64,000 nt of DNA from Streptomyces durocortorensis (GCF_031760065.1 NZ_CP134500.1:3162001-3226000), one strand, 5' to 3'; shown: positions 18,041 to 28,130, numbered from the stretch's first letter. The notes: generated by a model from the letters alone, not told the origin. Made by a program: numbers and translations.

Positions 18041-18443
18041 CAGGCGAGCGAAAGCGTGGCCGCGGCCCGGGCACGGCGTTCGACCCTGCCGAGGACGAGC
18101 ACGGCGAGCAGCGCGCAGAACGCCCCGAGGGCGAGGGCGGCGGCCATGGGCACCAGCACGTCGGCGGTACCGCTCGCTCGCCCCCTCCGCCCCCTCCGCC
18201 CACTCCGTCCGGCCCGCCGGAGGTCGCCGCGTGCACGGCCCGCGCCCCCCAAGTGGTGGGCAGCGCCCAGGAGACCGGAAGCGCCCACTCCGGCAGTACG
18301 GTGACCGGGACGAGCGTCCCGGACAGCAGCAGCACCAGGGCGAGCGGCGTGGGCGAGGCCACCAGGGTCCCCAGCGTGCCGAGCCAGCGCTGGTTCTGCA
18401 CCGCGCCGCCCGAACCGAGCAGCACCGAGGACCAGATGCCCAT
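18040..18443 (-). pseudogene. Truncated and frameshifted ABC-2 permease
   Basis: Begins MGIWSSVLLGSGGAVQNQRW at 18443 in one frame, continues to WGARAVHAATSGG, then must shift frame in a run of repeated cccc/tccg near 18170-18215 to reach LAVLVLGRVERRARAAATL before the stop. It is about 130 codons where an ABC-2 permease has about 250. N-terminal helices and a central section are missing: APTPLALVLL runs directly into SGTLVPVTVLPEW. The start overlaps the preceding ATPase stop (TGATG), the fossil of a coupled operon. Confidence 0.8.
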
Positions 18444-18838
18444 CAGCCCGGCTCCCTGACGCCCTTGTCCCCTTGATCTCCCTCCGTTCCCTCCGCTCTC
18501 TCCACGATGGCGATGTACGCGTCCTCCAGGGTGGGTTCACGGGTGAGGACCCGTCCGATCCGGATTCCGTTCAGCGCGGCGAGCACCGGGGCGTGCAGGT
18601 CGGCGCCCGCGTCCGACTGCACGGAGACGGTCTGCGCGCTGCCGCGTTCCTCGGCCGCCGCGCCCTGTTCGCCGGGCAGGGCACGGATGCGGTCGAGGTG
18701 TTCGTCGCCCGCGCCGTACGCGTCGATCTCCCGGATGTCGCGTTCCTGAAAGCGGGACTTGAGCCTGCCGGGGGTGTCGAGCGCGCGTATCGCGCCGCCC
18801 GCGATGGCCGCGAACCGGTGGGCCAGTGCTGCTCCAGC
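18443..18838 (-). pseudogene. C-terminal fragment of an ABC transporter ATPase
   Basis: The frame from LAHRFAAIAGGAIRALDTPG to LTREPTLEDAYIAIVERAEG is the C-terminal third of a DrrA-like ATPase. Walker A, signature and Walker B are absent. At its upstream end it is joined, out of frame, to a regulator gene at about 18838, within the sequence CACTGGCCC. The likely cause is a deletion that removed the regulator's 3' end and the ATPase's 5' two-thirds. Confidence 0.8.
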
Positions 18839-19263
18839 GCACCTTCCCAGTACGCCGCGTAGGCCTCGGCGAGGGTGGCGCAGGCGGACTCGGGGTCGTC
18901 CACGTACGGCCGGACGTGCGGGTGTTCCTCCATCCCCGCGTAGTGCTCCCGTACGCCCTTTAGGGCGACGTCGCCCGGGGTGGCACGGATGATGTCCAGC
19001 TCGGCGTCGACGGACGAGGCTCCGACCGGCCGGGGCAGCAGGAAGTCCGGGAAGCTGTGCGGCCCATGGGCCAGGAGCCGCAGCGGCCGTATGCGCTCGT
19101 CGTGCCGCAGCACCTCGCGGGCCCGGGCCCACCCAGTGCTCGTACGGCCAGGAGGGGGCACGGTGCGGCAGCGCGAGGTGCATGCTGCAGAACGCGTCCC
19201 ACAGCGGGCTGACAGCGATCCGGGGGCCCCGAGCGTGGCTTCGTCCAGCTCGATCCGGATCAC
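18826..19263 (-). pseudogene. Broken ArsR/DUF5937-like transcription regulator
   Basis: The N-terminal part of a regulator is readable only by switching frame twice: IRIELDEATLG (from 19263), a shift near 19225 to RIAVSPLWDAF through SWPYEHWV, then a shift back near 19130 to ARAREVLRHDERIRPLRLL and on to WEGALEQHW at 18840. Both shifts lie in short G or C runs. The winged-helix DNA-binding C-terminus is gone, replaced by the ATPase fragment. The family name is from memory. Confidence 0.75.
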
Positions 19264-19270
19264 GCCGCCC

Positions 19271-20812
19271 TCACCCGAGGCCCTTTCTCGTCGTACCCCC
19301 GGCCACCGGCTCCAGGAAGCCCTCCTCGACCAGCAGCCGGATCGCCTGCGGGGTGCGGTCGCGCAGGAGCACCGGGTCCTCGGACATCAACTGCGCGATG
19401 GCGTCCAGGATCCGCCCCGCGGGCAGCGAGCCGTCGCACACACCGGCGAACCCGGCGGCCACCGCGTCCACCTTGGTCGCCCGCATCATGCCCCGGTGCT
19501 GACGCAGCACCACATGCTCGGGGTCCTCCGCGCCGGGCAGGCCGACCTGCTCCTGGACCACCTCGGCGGCCAGGCTGAAGTGCCCGGCGAGCAGCGCCGC
19601 GTCGTCCTGGTCGCGGAGGTAGTCCTGGCGGGCGAAGTGGTCCTGGACGGCCCGGCCGAGCGGCTGCTGCACGGCGTGCGGCCACTCCTCGACGACGACC
19701 GAGGGATTCCCGGCGGCGGCCGCGGCGGACTTGCGCAGGGTGATCCAGCCGAAGCCGACAGCCTTGGTGCCGCGCGCCTCGAACTCGTCGAGCCACGCCT
19801 CGTACCGCTCGGTGTACTCGGCGGGGTCGCTGCGGTGGTCACCGCTGTCCCGCAGCCACAGCTCGGCGTACTGCGTGACGTCCTGGACCTCGCGCTGCAC
19901 GATCCAGGCGTCACAGCCGGACGGCACCCAGGAACGCAGCCGGTCCTGCCACTCCTCGCCCTCCACGTGCTGCCAGTTGGCGAGGAACTGGGCGTAGCCC
20001 CCCTCATTCAGGTGGTCCCCGGACTGCTGCACCAGCGTGCGGCACAGGTCGTCGCCGCCCATGCCGCCGTCCCGGTATGTGAGACGGGCGCGGGGCGAGA
20101 TGACGAAGGGCGGGTTGGAGACGATCAGGTCGAACGTGTCGGAGCCGACCGGCTCGAAGAGGGAGCCCTCGCGCAGGTCGGCGGGGGCGGCGCCGGACAG
20201 GGCCAGGGTGAGCCGGGTGAACTCCAGGGCGCGCGGGTTGAGGTCCGTGGCGGTGACCCGGGTCGCGTGCTGGGCGGCGTGCAGCGCCTGGATGCCGGAG
20301 CCCGTACCGAGGTCGAGGGCGGAGGCCACCGGCGTACGCACGGTGATCCCGGCGAGGGTGGTGGAGGCCCCGCCGACGCCGAGGACGACGCCCTCCTCGC
20401 GCGAGCCGATCCCCCCCGCACCGCCGACCGCGCATCCGAGGTCGGACACGATGAACCAGTCCTCGCCGTCCGGCCCCCCGTACGGCCGTACGTCGACGCT
20501 CGCGCGGACCTCACCGCCCGCACCGCCCTCACGGGTCACCCAGCCGTCCGCGACGCACTCCTCCAGCGGCAGGGCGGCACGGGCCTGCTCCTGGGCGACA
20601 GGGCGCTGGAGAAGGAACAGCCGCACCAGCGTGTCGAGCGGCGTGCCGCCCCGGGTGGCCCGCAGGGCGGGGACCGTCTCGCTGCGGGCGAGGGCGGCAT
20701 AGGCGGGCGCGCCGAGCCGGTCGAGAAGCCCGTCGGCGGTGAAGTCCGCGGCGAGCAGGGCCTCGCGGAGGACGGCGGCATGGTCGGCTGCGGGAAGGCT
20801 GGTCTTACTCAC
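19271..20812 (-). CDS. Class I SAM-dependent methyltransferase, NPPF (HemK-like) type
   Basis: 513 aa from the GTG at 20812 (VSKTSLPAAD). This start is preferred to the ATG at 20842 because CACAAT lies seven bases before it, a leaderless promoter pattern. It has an N-terminal helical domain, SAM motif LDLGTGSGIQALHAA, acidic motif ATDLN and catalytic motif SNPPFVI. The NPPF/Y motif indicates methylation of a planar nitrogen (Gln amide or base). About 170 C-terminal residues form an extra domain I cannot assign. Target unknown. Conserved at this place in Streptomyces. Confidence 0.87.
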   Translation of the reverse strand: MSKTSLPAADHAAVLREALLAADFTADGLLDRLGAPAYAALARSETVPALRATRGGTPLDTLVRLFLLQRPVAQEQARAALPLEECVADGWVTREGGAGGEVRASVDVRPYGGPDGEDWFIVSDLGCAVGGAGGIGSREEGVVLGVGGASTTLAGITVRTPVASALDLGTGSGIQALHAAQHATRVTATDLNPRALEFTRLTLALSGAAPADLREGSLFEPVGSDTFDLIVSNPPFVISPRARLTYRDGGMGGDDLCRTLVQQSGDHLNEGGYAQFLANWQHVEGEEWQDRLRSWVPSGCDAWIVQREVQDVTQYAELWLRDSGDHRSDPAEYTERYEAWLDEFEARGTKAVGFGWITLRKSAAAAAGNPSVVVEEWPHAVQQPLGRAVQDHFARQDYLRDQDDAALLAGHFSLAAEVVQEQVGLPGAEDPEHVVLRQHRGMMRATKVDAVAAGFAGVCDGSLPAGRILDAIAQLMSEDPVLLRDRTPQAIRLLVEEGFLEPVAGGTTRKGLG

Positions 20813-20847
20813 GCCACCCATTGTGTCCGGTCCCACTGACAACGGCA

Positions 20848-20880
20848 GCGGCCCGGACGCTCATCGAGTGTCCGGGCCGC
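20848..20880. terminator. Hairpin between lipoprotein and methyltransferase genes
   Basis: 11-bp stem (gcggcccggac / gtccgggccgc) with an 11-nt loop, just after the stop of the lipoprotein gene. Likely its terminator. Confidence 0.75.
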
Positions 20881-20893
20881 CGCGGAACGCTGG

Positions 20894-21526
20894 CTACGAC
20901 TTCTTGTCCGCGGACGCCGAGGCCTCCGGGGACGCGTCCGCGCCGGCGTCGGGCGCCCCGGAGCCCGAGGCTCCGGTCGAGGCCGTGGGCTTCTGGCAGC
21001 CCTTCTGCTTCGACATGGCGACCCCGACCTCACCGGACTGAAGCTTCTTCAGCGCCTGGTCACCGCTGGTGCTGATCTTGTTCAGCTCGTCGGCGATGCC
21101 CTTCAGGCCATCGGCGAACTTCGCCTGGTCCTTGGTGTCGAGGGCGTCGACCTGGGTCTTGAGGCCGGCGTACGCCTTGGAGGAGTCATTGAGCTCCTTG
21201 ACGGCCTCCTTCTGCGTGGTCTCGCCGTCGTCGACCGGCGGCGGACCCGCCGAGTCCACGGCCGCGCCCAGCGACTTGTACGCCTGGGAGATCTGCTGGA
21301 AGGCGGCCGAGTCGGTCTTCTGGACATCGGCGGGCTTGCTGTTGTCCGCGGTCTGCTGCTGGATGGAGGCGTTGGCGTTGGCGATCTTCTGCAGCTGGGG
21401 CTGGACCTCGTCGCAGACCTTCTTGGCCCAGTCGTTCACCTTGTTGTCGCTGTCGTCGCTGCAACCCGACAGCGTCAGTACGAGTACCGCACCGCCGGAC
21501 AGTGCGGCTGCAAGCTTCTTGTTCAC
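20894..21526 (-). CDS. Small-molecule-unknown secreted lipoprotein
   Basis: About 210 aa from the GTG at 21526 (VNKKLAAALSGG), with aaggga eight bases upstream. Signal peptide with lipobox TLSGC. The mature protein is helical and Gln/Lys/Asp-rich without recognisable motifs, with one further Cys pair candidate (KKVCDEV and KGCQK), and ends in an Ala/Ser/Gly-rich low-complexity tail. Family not identified; only export and lipid anchoring can be claimed. Confidence 0.8.
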   Translation of the reverse strand: MNKKLAAALSGGAVLVLTLSGCSDDSDNKVNDWAKKVCDEVQPQLQKIANANASIQQQTADNSKPADVQKTDSAAFQQISQAYKSLGAAVDSAGPPPVDDGETTQKEAVKELNDSSKAYAGLKTQVDALDTKDQAKFADGLKGIADELNKISTSGDQALKKLQSGEVGVAMSKQKGCQKPTASTGASGSGAPDAGADASPEASASADKKS

Positions 21527-21717
21527 CGGATTGGTCCCTTCCAAGGCTCTCGGCCCCGGAACTTACACGCCGAGGGGACGACAACCGGGTGACGGGCATC
21601 CGATGTGCACGCTTTTGAAGCCATTTGCACCAAGGAGAATGAGGGAGACGCCACTCGGCCCGAGATTCGGACACACGATCGGGAACGTACGGCACCGGGC
21701 AGGGATTCACGCGCGGA

Positions 21718-21753
21718 GGGGCGGGCGGCGCATCCGCATGCGCCGCCCGCCCC
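21718..21753 (-). terminator. Hairpin downstream of hppA
   Basis: Perfect stem of at least 13 bp (gcgggcggcgcat / atgcgccgcccgc, 4-nt loop ccgc), extendable by three bp on each side, 64 bp after the hppA stop. The rest of 21545-21816 shows no gene. Confidence 0.75.
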
Positions 21754-21816
21754 CGCCCCGGCCACACGCCGCCCCACGTCACCCGGACGTGGGGCCGACG
21801 CGCCCGTCCGTGCGGC

Positions 21817-24246
21817 TCACGGGGCCGCCGCGGGGTCCGGGGCCGGGACCGAGGGGCCGCCATCGCCCGGAGCCTCGCCGTCACCCACTGCGATGCCTCG
21901 CCGCTTGGAGACGTAGACCGCCCCGACGATGATCACGATGGCGACGACGGCCACCAGCGCCCGCACCCAGGGACTCGCGTCCACTCCGTAGCTGAACTGC
22001 ACGATCGCCGGAGCGATGAGCAGGGCGACCAGGTTCATCACCTTGAGGAGCGGGTTGATCGCCGGGCCCGCCGTGTCCTTGAACGGGTCGCCGACCGTGT
22101 CGCCGATGACGGTCGCGGCGTGGGCCTCACTGCCCTTGCCGCCGTGGTGACCGTCCTCGACGAGCTTCTTGGCGTTGTCCCAGGCGCCGCCGGAGTTGGC
22201 GAGGAACACCGCCATCAGCGTCCCTGTGCCGATGGCGCCCGCGAGGTACGAGCCGAGCGCGCCGACGCCGAGGCTGAACCCGACCGCGATCGGCGCCAGC
22301 ACCGCGAGCAGTCCGGGCGTGGCCAGCTCGCGCAGGGCGTCCCGGGTGCAGATGTCGACGACGCGCCCGTACTCCGGCTTCTCCGAGTAGTCCATGATCC
22401 CGGGGTGCTCGCGGAACTGCCGCCGGACCTCGTAGACCACGGACCCGGCGGACCGGGAGACGGCGTTGATGGCGAGCCCGGAGAACAGGAAGACGACCGC
22501 GGCGCCCAGGACCAGGCCGACGAGGTTGTTGGGCTGCGAGATGTCCAGGCTCAGCCCCAGCTCGCCCGCTCCGGCCCCGACCTCCGCGACGGCCGTGGCG
22601 ATGGCATCGCGGTAGGAGCCGAAGAGCGCGGCCGCGGCGAGGACGGCGGTGGCGATGGCGATGCCCTTGGTGATGGCCTTGGTCGTGTTGCCCACCGCGT
22701 CCAGGTCGGTGAGCACCTGCGCCCCGGCCCCGGTGACGTCCCCGGACATCTCGGCGATGCCCTGGGCGTTGTCGGAGACCGGACCGAAGGTGTCCATGGC
22801 GACGATGACCCCGACGGTGGTGAGGAGCCCGGTCCCGGCGAGGGCCACCGCGAAGAGCGCCAGCATGATCGACGTACCGCCCAGCAGGAACGCCCCGTAG
22901 ACGCCGAGGCTGATCAGGAGCGCGGTGTAGACGGCCGACTCCAGGCCGATGGAGATGCCCGCGAGCACCACGGTGGCCGGTCCGGTCAGCGAGGACTTCC
23001 CGATGTCCTGGACGGGGCGGCGGTTGGTCTCGGTGAAGTAGCCGGTGAGCTGCTGGATGAGCGCGGCCAGCACGATGCCGATGGCGACCGCGACCAGGGC
23101 GAAGATCCTCGGGTCGCCACCGTGCCCGGTGATCGCCTCGTCGGTGACCCCGTCCAGTTCGGCGTACGAGGACGGCAGATAGGCGAAGGCGGCGACGGCC
23201 ACCAGGGCGAGCGAGATCACCGCGGAGATGAAGAAGCCGCGGTTGATCGCGGTCATCCCGCTGCGGTCGGTGCGGCGCGGGGCGACCGCGAAGATCCCGA
23301 TCATCGCGGTGACGACACCGATCGCCGGAACCATCAGAGGGAAGGCGAGTCCGGAGTCGCCGAACGCGGCGGTCCCGAGGATGAGCGCGGCGACGAGCGT
23401 GACGGCGTAGGACTCGAAGAGGTCGGCGGCCATGCCCGCGCAGTCACCGACGTTGTCGCCCACGTTGTCGGCGATGGTCGCGGCGTTGCGCGGGTCGTCC
23501 TCCGGGATGCCCTGCTCGACCTTGCCGACGAGGTCGGCGCCCACGTCGGCGGCCTTCGTGAAGATCCCGCCACCGACCCTCATGAACATGGCGATCAGCG
23601 CCGCGCCGAGGCCGAAGCCCTCCAGCACCTTGGGCGCGTCGGCAGCGTAGACGAGCACCACGCAGGAGGCCCCGAGCAGGCCGAGCCCCACCGTGATCAT
23701 TCCGACCACGCCACCGGTACGGAAAGCGATCTTCATCGCTTTGTGCGAGACGGCGGTGAGATCCTTTTCCGGTTCGCCTTCCGCGGGAGTCGCTTCCCGC
23801 GCGGCCGCGGCCACTCGCACATTGCTCCGTACGGCGAGCCGCATGCCGATGTATCCGGTCGCCGCCGAGAAAAGCGCGCCCACCAGGAAGAACAGCGAAC
23901 GCCCCGCGCGCTGCGACCAGTTGTCGGCCGGCAGCAGGAACAACAGGAAGAACACGACGACGGAGAAAACGCCGACCGTGCGCAGCTGCCGGGCCAGATA
24001 GGCGTTGGCGCCCTCCTGGACCGCCGCGGCGATCTCCTTCATGCGTTCGGTGCCCTCACCGGCGGCCAGGACCTGGCGTACGAGCAGTTGGGCGACGACC
24101 AGCGCGGCGACGGCGACGGCCGCCACCACGATGATGATCAGCCGGTTGTCGCCGGTGAGTACCGCCGCCGCGAGGGAGACGGGTCGGTCGGAAAATGCGG
24201 ATTCTTGCGTCAGTGCTGCCATTGGGGTGGTGAGGAACTCCGCCAT
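21817..24246 (-). CDS. hppA: Membrane-bound proton-translocating pyrophosphatase
   Basis: Hydrolyses pyrophosphate and pumps protons across the cytoplasmic membrane, saving energy from biosynthetic PPi. 809 aa from the ATG at 24246, seven bases after a strong aaggagg; the longer frame from 24309 lacks such a site. About sixteen transmembrane helices. The catalytic signature [18 protein letters not shown] is at about residue 233, followed by [20 protein letters not shown]. The motif [10 protein letters not shown] (about 521) has lysine at the position that makes the enzyme K+-independent. All landmarks are present. Confidence 0.97.
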   Translation of the reverse strand: MAEFLTTPMAALTQESAFSDRPVSLAAAVLTGDNRLIIIVVAAVAVAALVVAQLLVRQVLAAGEGTERMKEIAAAVQEGANAYLARQLRTVGVFSVVVFFLLFLLPADNWSQRAGRSLFFLVGALFSAATGYIGMRLAVRSNVRVAAAAREATPAEGEPEKDLTAVSHKAMKIAFRTGGVVGMITVGLGLLGASCVVLVYAADAPKVLEGFGLGAALIAMFMRVGGGIFTKAADVGADLVGKVEQGIPEDDPRNAATIADNVGDNVGDCAGMAADLFESYAVTLVAALILGTAAFGDSGLAFPLMVPAIGVVTAMIGIFAVAPRRTDRSGMTAINRGFFISAVISLALVAVAAFAYLPSSYAELDGVTDEAITGHGGDPRIFALVAVAIGIVLAALIQQLTGYFTETNRRPVQDIGKSSLTGPATVVLAGISIGLESAVYTALLISLGVYGAFLLGGTSIMLALFAVALAGTGLLTTVGVIVAMDTFGPVSDNAQGIAEMSGDVTGAGAQVLTDLDAVGNTTKAITKGIAIATAVLAAAALFGSYRDAIATAVAEVGAGAGELGLSLDISQPNNLVGLVLGAAVVFLFSGLAINAVSRSAGSVVYEVRRQFREHPGIMDYSEKPEYGRVVDICTRDALRELATPGLLAVLAPIAVGFSLGVGALGSYLAGAIGTGTLMAVFLANSGGAWDNAKKLVEDGHHGGKGSEAHAATVIGDTVGDPFKDTAGPAINPLLKVMNLVALLIAPAIVQFSYGVDASPWVRALVAVVAIVIIVGAVYVSKRRGIAVGDGEAPGDGGPSVPAPDPAAAP

Positions 24247-24284
24247 ACGTCCTCCTTGACGCTCAGCGCTCAAGACGTGGACGG

Positions 24285-24313
24285 ATTGTAGGGAGCGGAA
24301 CCTGATCAAAACA
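24285..24313 (-). promoter_or_regulatory. Candidate hppA promoter
   Basis: On the minus strand TACAAT (24290-24285) is a good -10, with a weak -35-like TGTTTT 17 bases upstream, placing transcription start about 30 bases before the ribosome binding site. Read by eye only. Confidence 0.4.
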
Positions 24314-24423
24314 GTGGGCGGGAAGAGAATTGATCGCTCTCCCCCCCCAACGCCGAAAGATCAACGGAGGGATCCTGCTCGAATGCAGTAATGGAGCAAG
24401 CGCATTACACGAAGAGACCCAAG

Positions 24424-24449
24424 AAAAAAGGCCCTGCTCAGCAGGGCCT
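24424..24449 (-). terminator. Rho-independent terminator after the anti-sigma gene
   Basis: aggccctgct / agcagggcct stem followed on the minus strand by six Ts. It ends the bldG / anti-sigma transcript before hppA. Confidence 0.85.
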
Positions 24450-24503
24450 CGGAAAAATGAACATCGCCTGCGGGTCTCCGCCGGGCAAAGGGCGTCGGGG
24501 CCC

Positions 24504-24974
24504 TCAGGGACGCGCCACCGCATCGGCCGTCGGCCAGCTCATGCGGATCACCCCGCCGGCCGCACCGGAGCGGACCTCCACATCGTCGACGAGGCCGCTG
24601 ATGACCGCGAGGCCCATCTCGTCCTCGCCCTCACCGTCGGTCTCGGGATCGGGCTCGTCCAGCCCCGCCCCGGACCCACCGGCGCCGTTGCGCGCTTTGG
24701 ACGTTGCGGAATCGCTGCCGGGGCCGGGAACGCTGTCCCCGACCTCGATGGAGAACGCCTTCTCGTCCTCGGTCAGCGCGACGCTGACCGGCTCGGTGAT
24801 GCCGTGGCTACGGTGCAGCCCCACGGCACGGCTGCACGCCTCGCCGACGGCGAGCCTGACCTCGTCGAGCACCGCCTCGTCGACGCCGGCCCGGCGCGCC
24901 ACGGCGGCCGCCACCAGGCGGGCCGTCCTGACATGTTCAGGCTGGGCGCTGAAGCGGAGTTCAACGGTGGCCAT
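24504..24974 (-). CDS. Anti-sigma factor of the RsbW family, partner gene of bldG
   Basis: 156 aa from MATVELRFSA, with gaggggg upstream; the longer frame to 25166 runs through a non-coding-like region. HATPase_c_2 kinase-like fold. It corresponds to the gene next to bldG in S. coelicolor (SCO3548, which I recall as ApgA), whose product binds BldG. Oddities: the N-box reads VGEACSRAVGLHR, with Arg where RsbW-type kinases have the Mg-binding Asn, and an acidic/Ser/Gly insert (about residues 80-118) separates it from DEMGLAVISGL. It may bind its partner without efficient kinase activity (inference). Confidence 0.85.
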   Translation of the reverse strand: MATVELRFSAQPEHVRTARLVAAAVARRAGVDEAVLDEVRLAVGEACSRAVGLHRSHGITEPVSVALTEDEKAFSIEVGDSVPGPGSDSATSKARNGAGGSGAGLDEPDPETDGEGEDEMGLAVISGLVDDVEVRSGAAGGVIRMSWPTADAVARP

Positions 24975-25173
24975 GCCATCCCCCTCGAACGTTCGGGCGT
25001 ACGCCTCAGGGGCCCCGGGCTTGTGGCCCGGCACCCCTGCTCTCCTCTTCCGGAAGCCGACAAGGCCGACAGCCGACCCGAAGGTCGACCGCCCGCCCGT
25101 CGCGGCCCATGCGCTGCCGCTGCCGGCCTGTTCGCTACCTGCCGACCGGCCCGGGGGCCGGTCCACTCCGACC

Positions 25174-25527
25174 TCAGTCGGTGGCGGCGACAGCCTCGTC
25201 GACCGTGGTGTGAATCGGGAACACCTTGGTCAGACCTGTGATCCGGAAGATCTTGAGAATGCGCTCCTGGTTGCAGACCAGGCGCAACGAGCCCTCATGG
25301 GCCCGGACACGCTTCAAGCCACCCACGAGCACGCCGAGGCCGGTGGAGTCGAGGAAGTCGACACCTTCCATGTCGACAACCAGGTGGTAGCTGCCGTCAT
25401 TCACCAACTCGACCAACTGCTCGCGCAGCTTGGGCGCGGTATACACATCAATCTCGCCACCGACCTCGACGACCGTACGGTCGCCACCAGGGCCGGACAC
25501 ATTGCGAGTCGACAGGGACAGGTCCAC
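25174..25527 (-). CDS. bldG: Anti-anti-sigma factor BldG
   Basis: STAS-domain protein that, when unphosphorylated, captures anti-sigma factors. In Streptomyces it is needed for aerial growth and antibiotic production. 117 aa with GTG start after ggagga. Phosphorylation site Ser61 lies in [15 protein letters not shown]-terminal [14 protein letters not shown] is typical. It has about four more residues than S. coelicolor BldG in the SGPGGD loop. It is followed by the anti-sigma gene, with which it is co-transcribed in S. coelicolor. Confidence 0.95.
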   Translation of the reverse strand: MDLSLSTRNVSGPGGDRTVVEVGGEIDVYTAPKLREQLVELVNDGSYHLVVDMEGVDFLDSTGLGVLVGGLKRVRAHEGSLRLVCNQERILKIFRITGLTKVFPIHTTVDEAVAATD

Positions 25528-25606
25528 GGATCCTCCAGCACCTTGCTATCGAGCGGTCGCCCCTCAGTCTCCCCGACGGAGGCCAGGGGACGGATCGCCA
25601 GCCGCG

Positions 25607-28090
25607 ATGGCATTCAATCACTTACCAGCAGCCATGCACGACGCCTTGGGACCATTGTCCGTCACGCCAGTGACACACTCGGTGCCGATGGCCAAGAATC
25701 ACCGTCCCGGACGACCACCCGAGAGTGGGGACTCGCGCCCCTCTCCCGCCATGATCCTCGACCGGCTCGCCACAGGGGCGGGCCGGGCCGCGCGCATCAC
25801 TCATACGGAGCACCTGCCCCCACGATCGGGAACCCATGCCATCTGGCCGGATCGCATCCGGCCAGAAGTGATCTCGGCGATCGAAAAAGCCGGAATCGAC
25901 CATCCGTGGGCGCATCAGGCGACCGCCGCCGAGCACGCGCTGGACGGCGAGTCCGTCGTGATCGCCACCGGCACGGCCTCCGGGAAGTCCCTCGCGTACC
26001 TCGCACCGGTCCTCAGTACCCTCCTGGACGGCTCCGAGGCCCCGAACGGCCGCGGCGCCACCGCCCTGTACCTCGCCCCCACCAAGGCCCTGGCAGCGGA
26101 TCAGCGGCGCTCGGTGAAGGCCCTGGCGGCTCCGCTCGGCAATGCCGTCCGGCCCGCGGTCTACGACGGCGACACCCCGGTCGAGGAACGCGAGTGGGTG
26201 CGCCAGTACGCGAACTACGTCCTGACCAACCCCGACATGCTGCACCGCGGAATACTGCCCTCCCACCCCCGCTGGTCCTCTTTCCTGCGCGCCCTGCGGT
26301 ACGTCGTGATCGACGAGTGCCACACCTACCGGGGCGTCTTCGGCTCGCACGTCGCCCAGGTCCTGCGCCGTCTGCGCCGCCTGTGTGCCCGCTACGGGGC
26401 AGATCCGGTCTTCCTCCTCGCCTCGGCCACCGCGGCGGACCCCGCGGTGGCCGCAGGGCGCCTCACGGGCCTGCCGGTCCGTGAGGTGTCCGACGACGCC
26501 TCCCCGCGCGGCGAGCTGGTCTTCGCCCTCTGGGAGCCCCCGCTGACCGACCTGCACGGCGAGAAGGGCGCCCCCGTACGCCGTACGGCGACGGCCGAGA
26601 CCGCCGACCTGCTCACCGACCTGACCGTCCAGGGCGTCCGCTCGGTCGCCTTCGTACGCTCCCGGCGCGGCGCCGAACTGATCTCGGTGATCGCCAAGGA
26701 GCGCCTCGCGGAGGTGGACCGCTCGCTGCCGAAACGGATCGCCGCCTACCGGGGCGGTTACCTCCCCGAGGAGCGGCGCGCCCTGGAGAGGGCGCTGCAC
26801 TCCGGCGAGCTGCTCGGACTGGCCGCCACCACCGCCCTGGAGCTCGGCATCGACGTCTCCGGCCTCGACGCGGTCGTCATCTCCGGCTACCCGGGCACCC
26901 GGGCCTCCCTCTGGCAGCAGGCGGGCCGCGCCGGCCGCTCGGGCCAGGGCGCCCTCGCCGTCCTGGTGGCCCGGGACGATCCGCTGGACACCTACCTGGT
27001 GCACCACCCCGAGGCGCTGTTCCAACAGCCCGTGGAGTCGACCGTGCTGGACCCGGACAACCCCTACGTCCTCGCCCCCCATCTGTGTGCGGCGGCCGCC
27101 GAACTGCCTCTCACCGAACCCGACATCGCGCTCTTCGGTCCCGCCGTGCCCGAACTGCTCCCGCAGCTGGAGGCGGCGAAGCTGCTGCGCAGGCGGGCAT
27201 CGGGCTGGCACTGGACCCGCCGCAAACGAGCCGTCGACCTCGCCGACATCCGGGGCGGGGGCGGCCGCCCCGTGCAGATCGTCGAGGAGGGCACCGGACG
27301 CCTGCTGGGCACCGTCGACGCGGCCGCCGCCCACACCGCCGTCCACGAGGGCGCCGTCCATCTCCACCAGGGCCGCACCCACCTGGTCCGGAAACTGGAC
27401 CTGGAGGACTCCGTCGCCCTGGTGGAGCAGGCCGACCCGCCGTACTCCACCGTCGCCCGCGACACCACGGCCATCAGCGTCCTGGAGACCGACACCGAAG
27501 TCCCCTGGGGTCAGGGGCGGCTCTGTTACGGCTCCGTCGAGGTCACCAACCAGGTCGTCTCCTTCCTCCGTCGCAAACTCATCACCGGCGAGGTCCTGGG
27601 CGAGACCAAGCTCGACCTGCCGCCCCGGACCCTGCGCACCCGAGCCGTCTGGTGGACCGTCACCGAGGACCAGCTCGACGCCGCCCGGATCAACCCGGAG
27701 ATCCTCGGCGGCGCCCTCCACGCCGCCGAACACGCCTCGATCGGCCTTCTGCCCCTCTTCGCCACCTGCGACCGGTGGGACATCGGCGGCGTATCGGTAC
27801 CGCTCCACCCGGACACCCTGCTGCCGACGGTCTTCGTGTACGACGGCCACCCGGGCGGCGCCGGGTTCGCCGAGCGCGCCTTCCACACCGCCCGTACATG
27901 GCTGACGGCGACCCGTGAAGCCATCGCCTCCTGCGAGTGCGAGGCGGGCTGCCCCTCCTGCATCCAGTCCCCCAAGTGCGGCAACGGCAACGACCCCCTG
28001 CACAAACGCGGCGCCGTACGCCTCCTCACCGAACTCCTCCGAGCAGCACCACCGGAGCCGTCGGCCGGACGGACTGACGGGCAGGCCTGA
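25607..28090 (+). CDS. DEAD/DEAH-box helicase with DUF1998, MrfA/Hrq1-like
   Basis: ATP-dependent 3'-5' DNA helicase; relatives (B. subtilis MrfA/YprA, Hrq1) act in repair of mitomycin-type damage. 827 aa from MAFNHLPAAMHD. ATGTASGKSLAYL (about residue 120), DECH box (about 235), SATA, and QQAGRAGRSGQ motif VI. C-terminal DUF1998 ends in a cysteine cluster CECEAGCPSC (about 775-790), a metal site. Transcribed divergently from bldG. In related genomes its 3' neighbour is the TadE-like gene; here five extra genes and a repeat tract intervene. Confidence 0.92.
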   Translation: MAFNHLPAAMHDALGPLSVTPVTHSVPMAKNHRPGRPPESGDSRPSPAMILDRLATGAGRAARITHTEHLPPRSGTHAIWPDRIRPEVISAIEKAGIDHPWAHQATAAEHALDGESVVIATGTASGKSLAYLAPVLSTLLDGSEAPNGRGATALYLAPTKALAADQRRSVKALAAPLGNAVRPAVYDGDTPVEEREWVRQYANYVLTNPDMLHRGILPSHPRWSSFLRALRYVVIDECHTYRGVFGSHVAQVLRRLRRLCARYGADPVFLLASATAADPAVAAGRLTGLPVREVSDDASPRGELVFALWEPPLTDLHGEKGAPVRRTATAETADLLTDLTVQGVRSVAFVRSRRGAELISVIAKERLAEVDRSLPKRIAAYRGGYLPEERRALERALHSGELLGLAATTALELGIDVSGLDAVVISGYPGTRASLWQQAGRAGRSGQGALAVLVARDDPLDTYLVHHPEALFQQPVESTVLDPDNPYVLAPHLCAAAAELPLTEPDIALFGPAVPELLPQLEAAKLLRRRASGWHWTRRKRAVDLADIRGGGGRPVQIVEEGTGRLLGTVDAAAAHTAVHEGAVHLHQGRTHLVRKLDLEDSVALVEQADPPYSTVARDTTAISVLETDTEVPWGQGRLCYGSVEVTNQVVSFLRRKLITGEVLGETKLDLPPRTLRTRAVWWTVTEDQLDAARINPEILGGALHAAEHASIGLLPLFATCDRWDIGGVSVPLHPDTLLPTVFVYDGHPGGAGFAERAFHTARTWLTATREAIASCECEAGCPSCIQSPKCGNGNDPLHKRGAVRLLTELLRAAPPEPSAGRTDGQA

Positions 28091-28130
28091 CAGAGGTCTG
28101 GCAGAGGTCTGGCAGAGGGTCTGAGGGAAG
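28089..28130. repeat. Short tandem repeat after the helicase gene
   Basis: Three imperfect copies of a 12-bp unit (ggcagaggtctg) begin at the helicase stop. Bases 28131-28178 continue with gtctgac-rich degenerate sequence. No gene seen. Confidence 0.65.

Noticed and set aside
22120..24291. Plus-strand open frame opposite hppA
   Set aside because: Asp/Gly/Arg-rich nonsense translation opposite a certain gene.
25622..28003. Minus-strand open frame opposite the MrfA-like helicase
   Set aside because: Antisense shadow of a gene with full helicase motifs.
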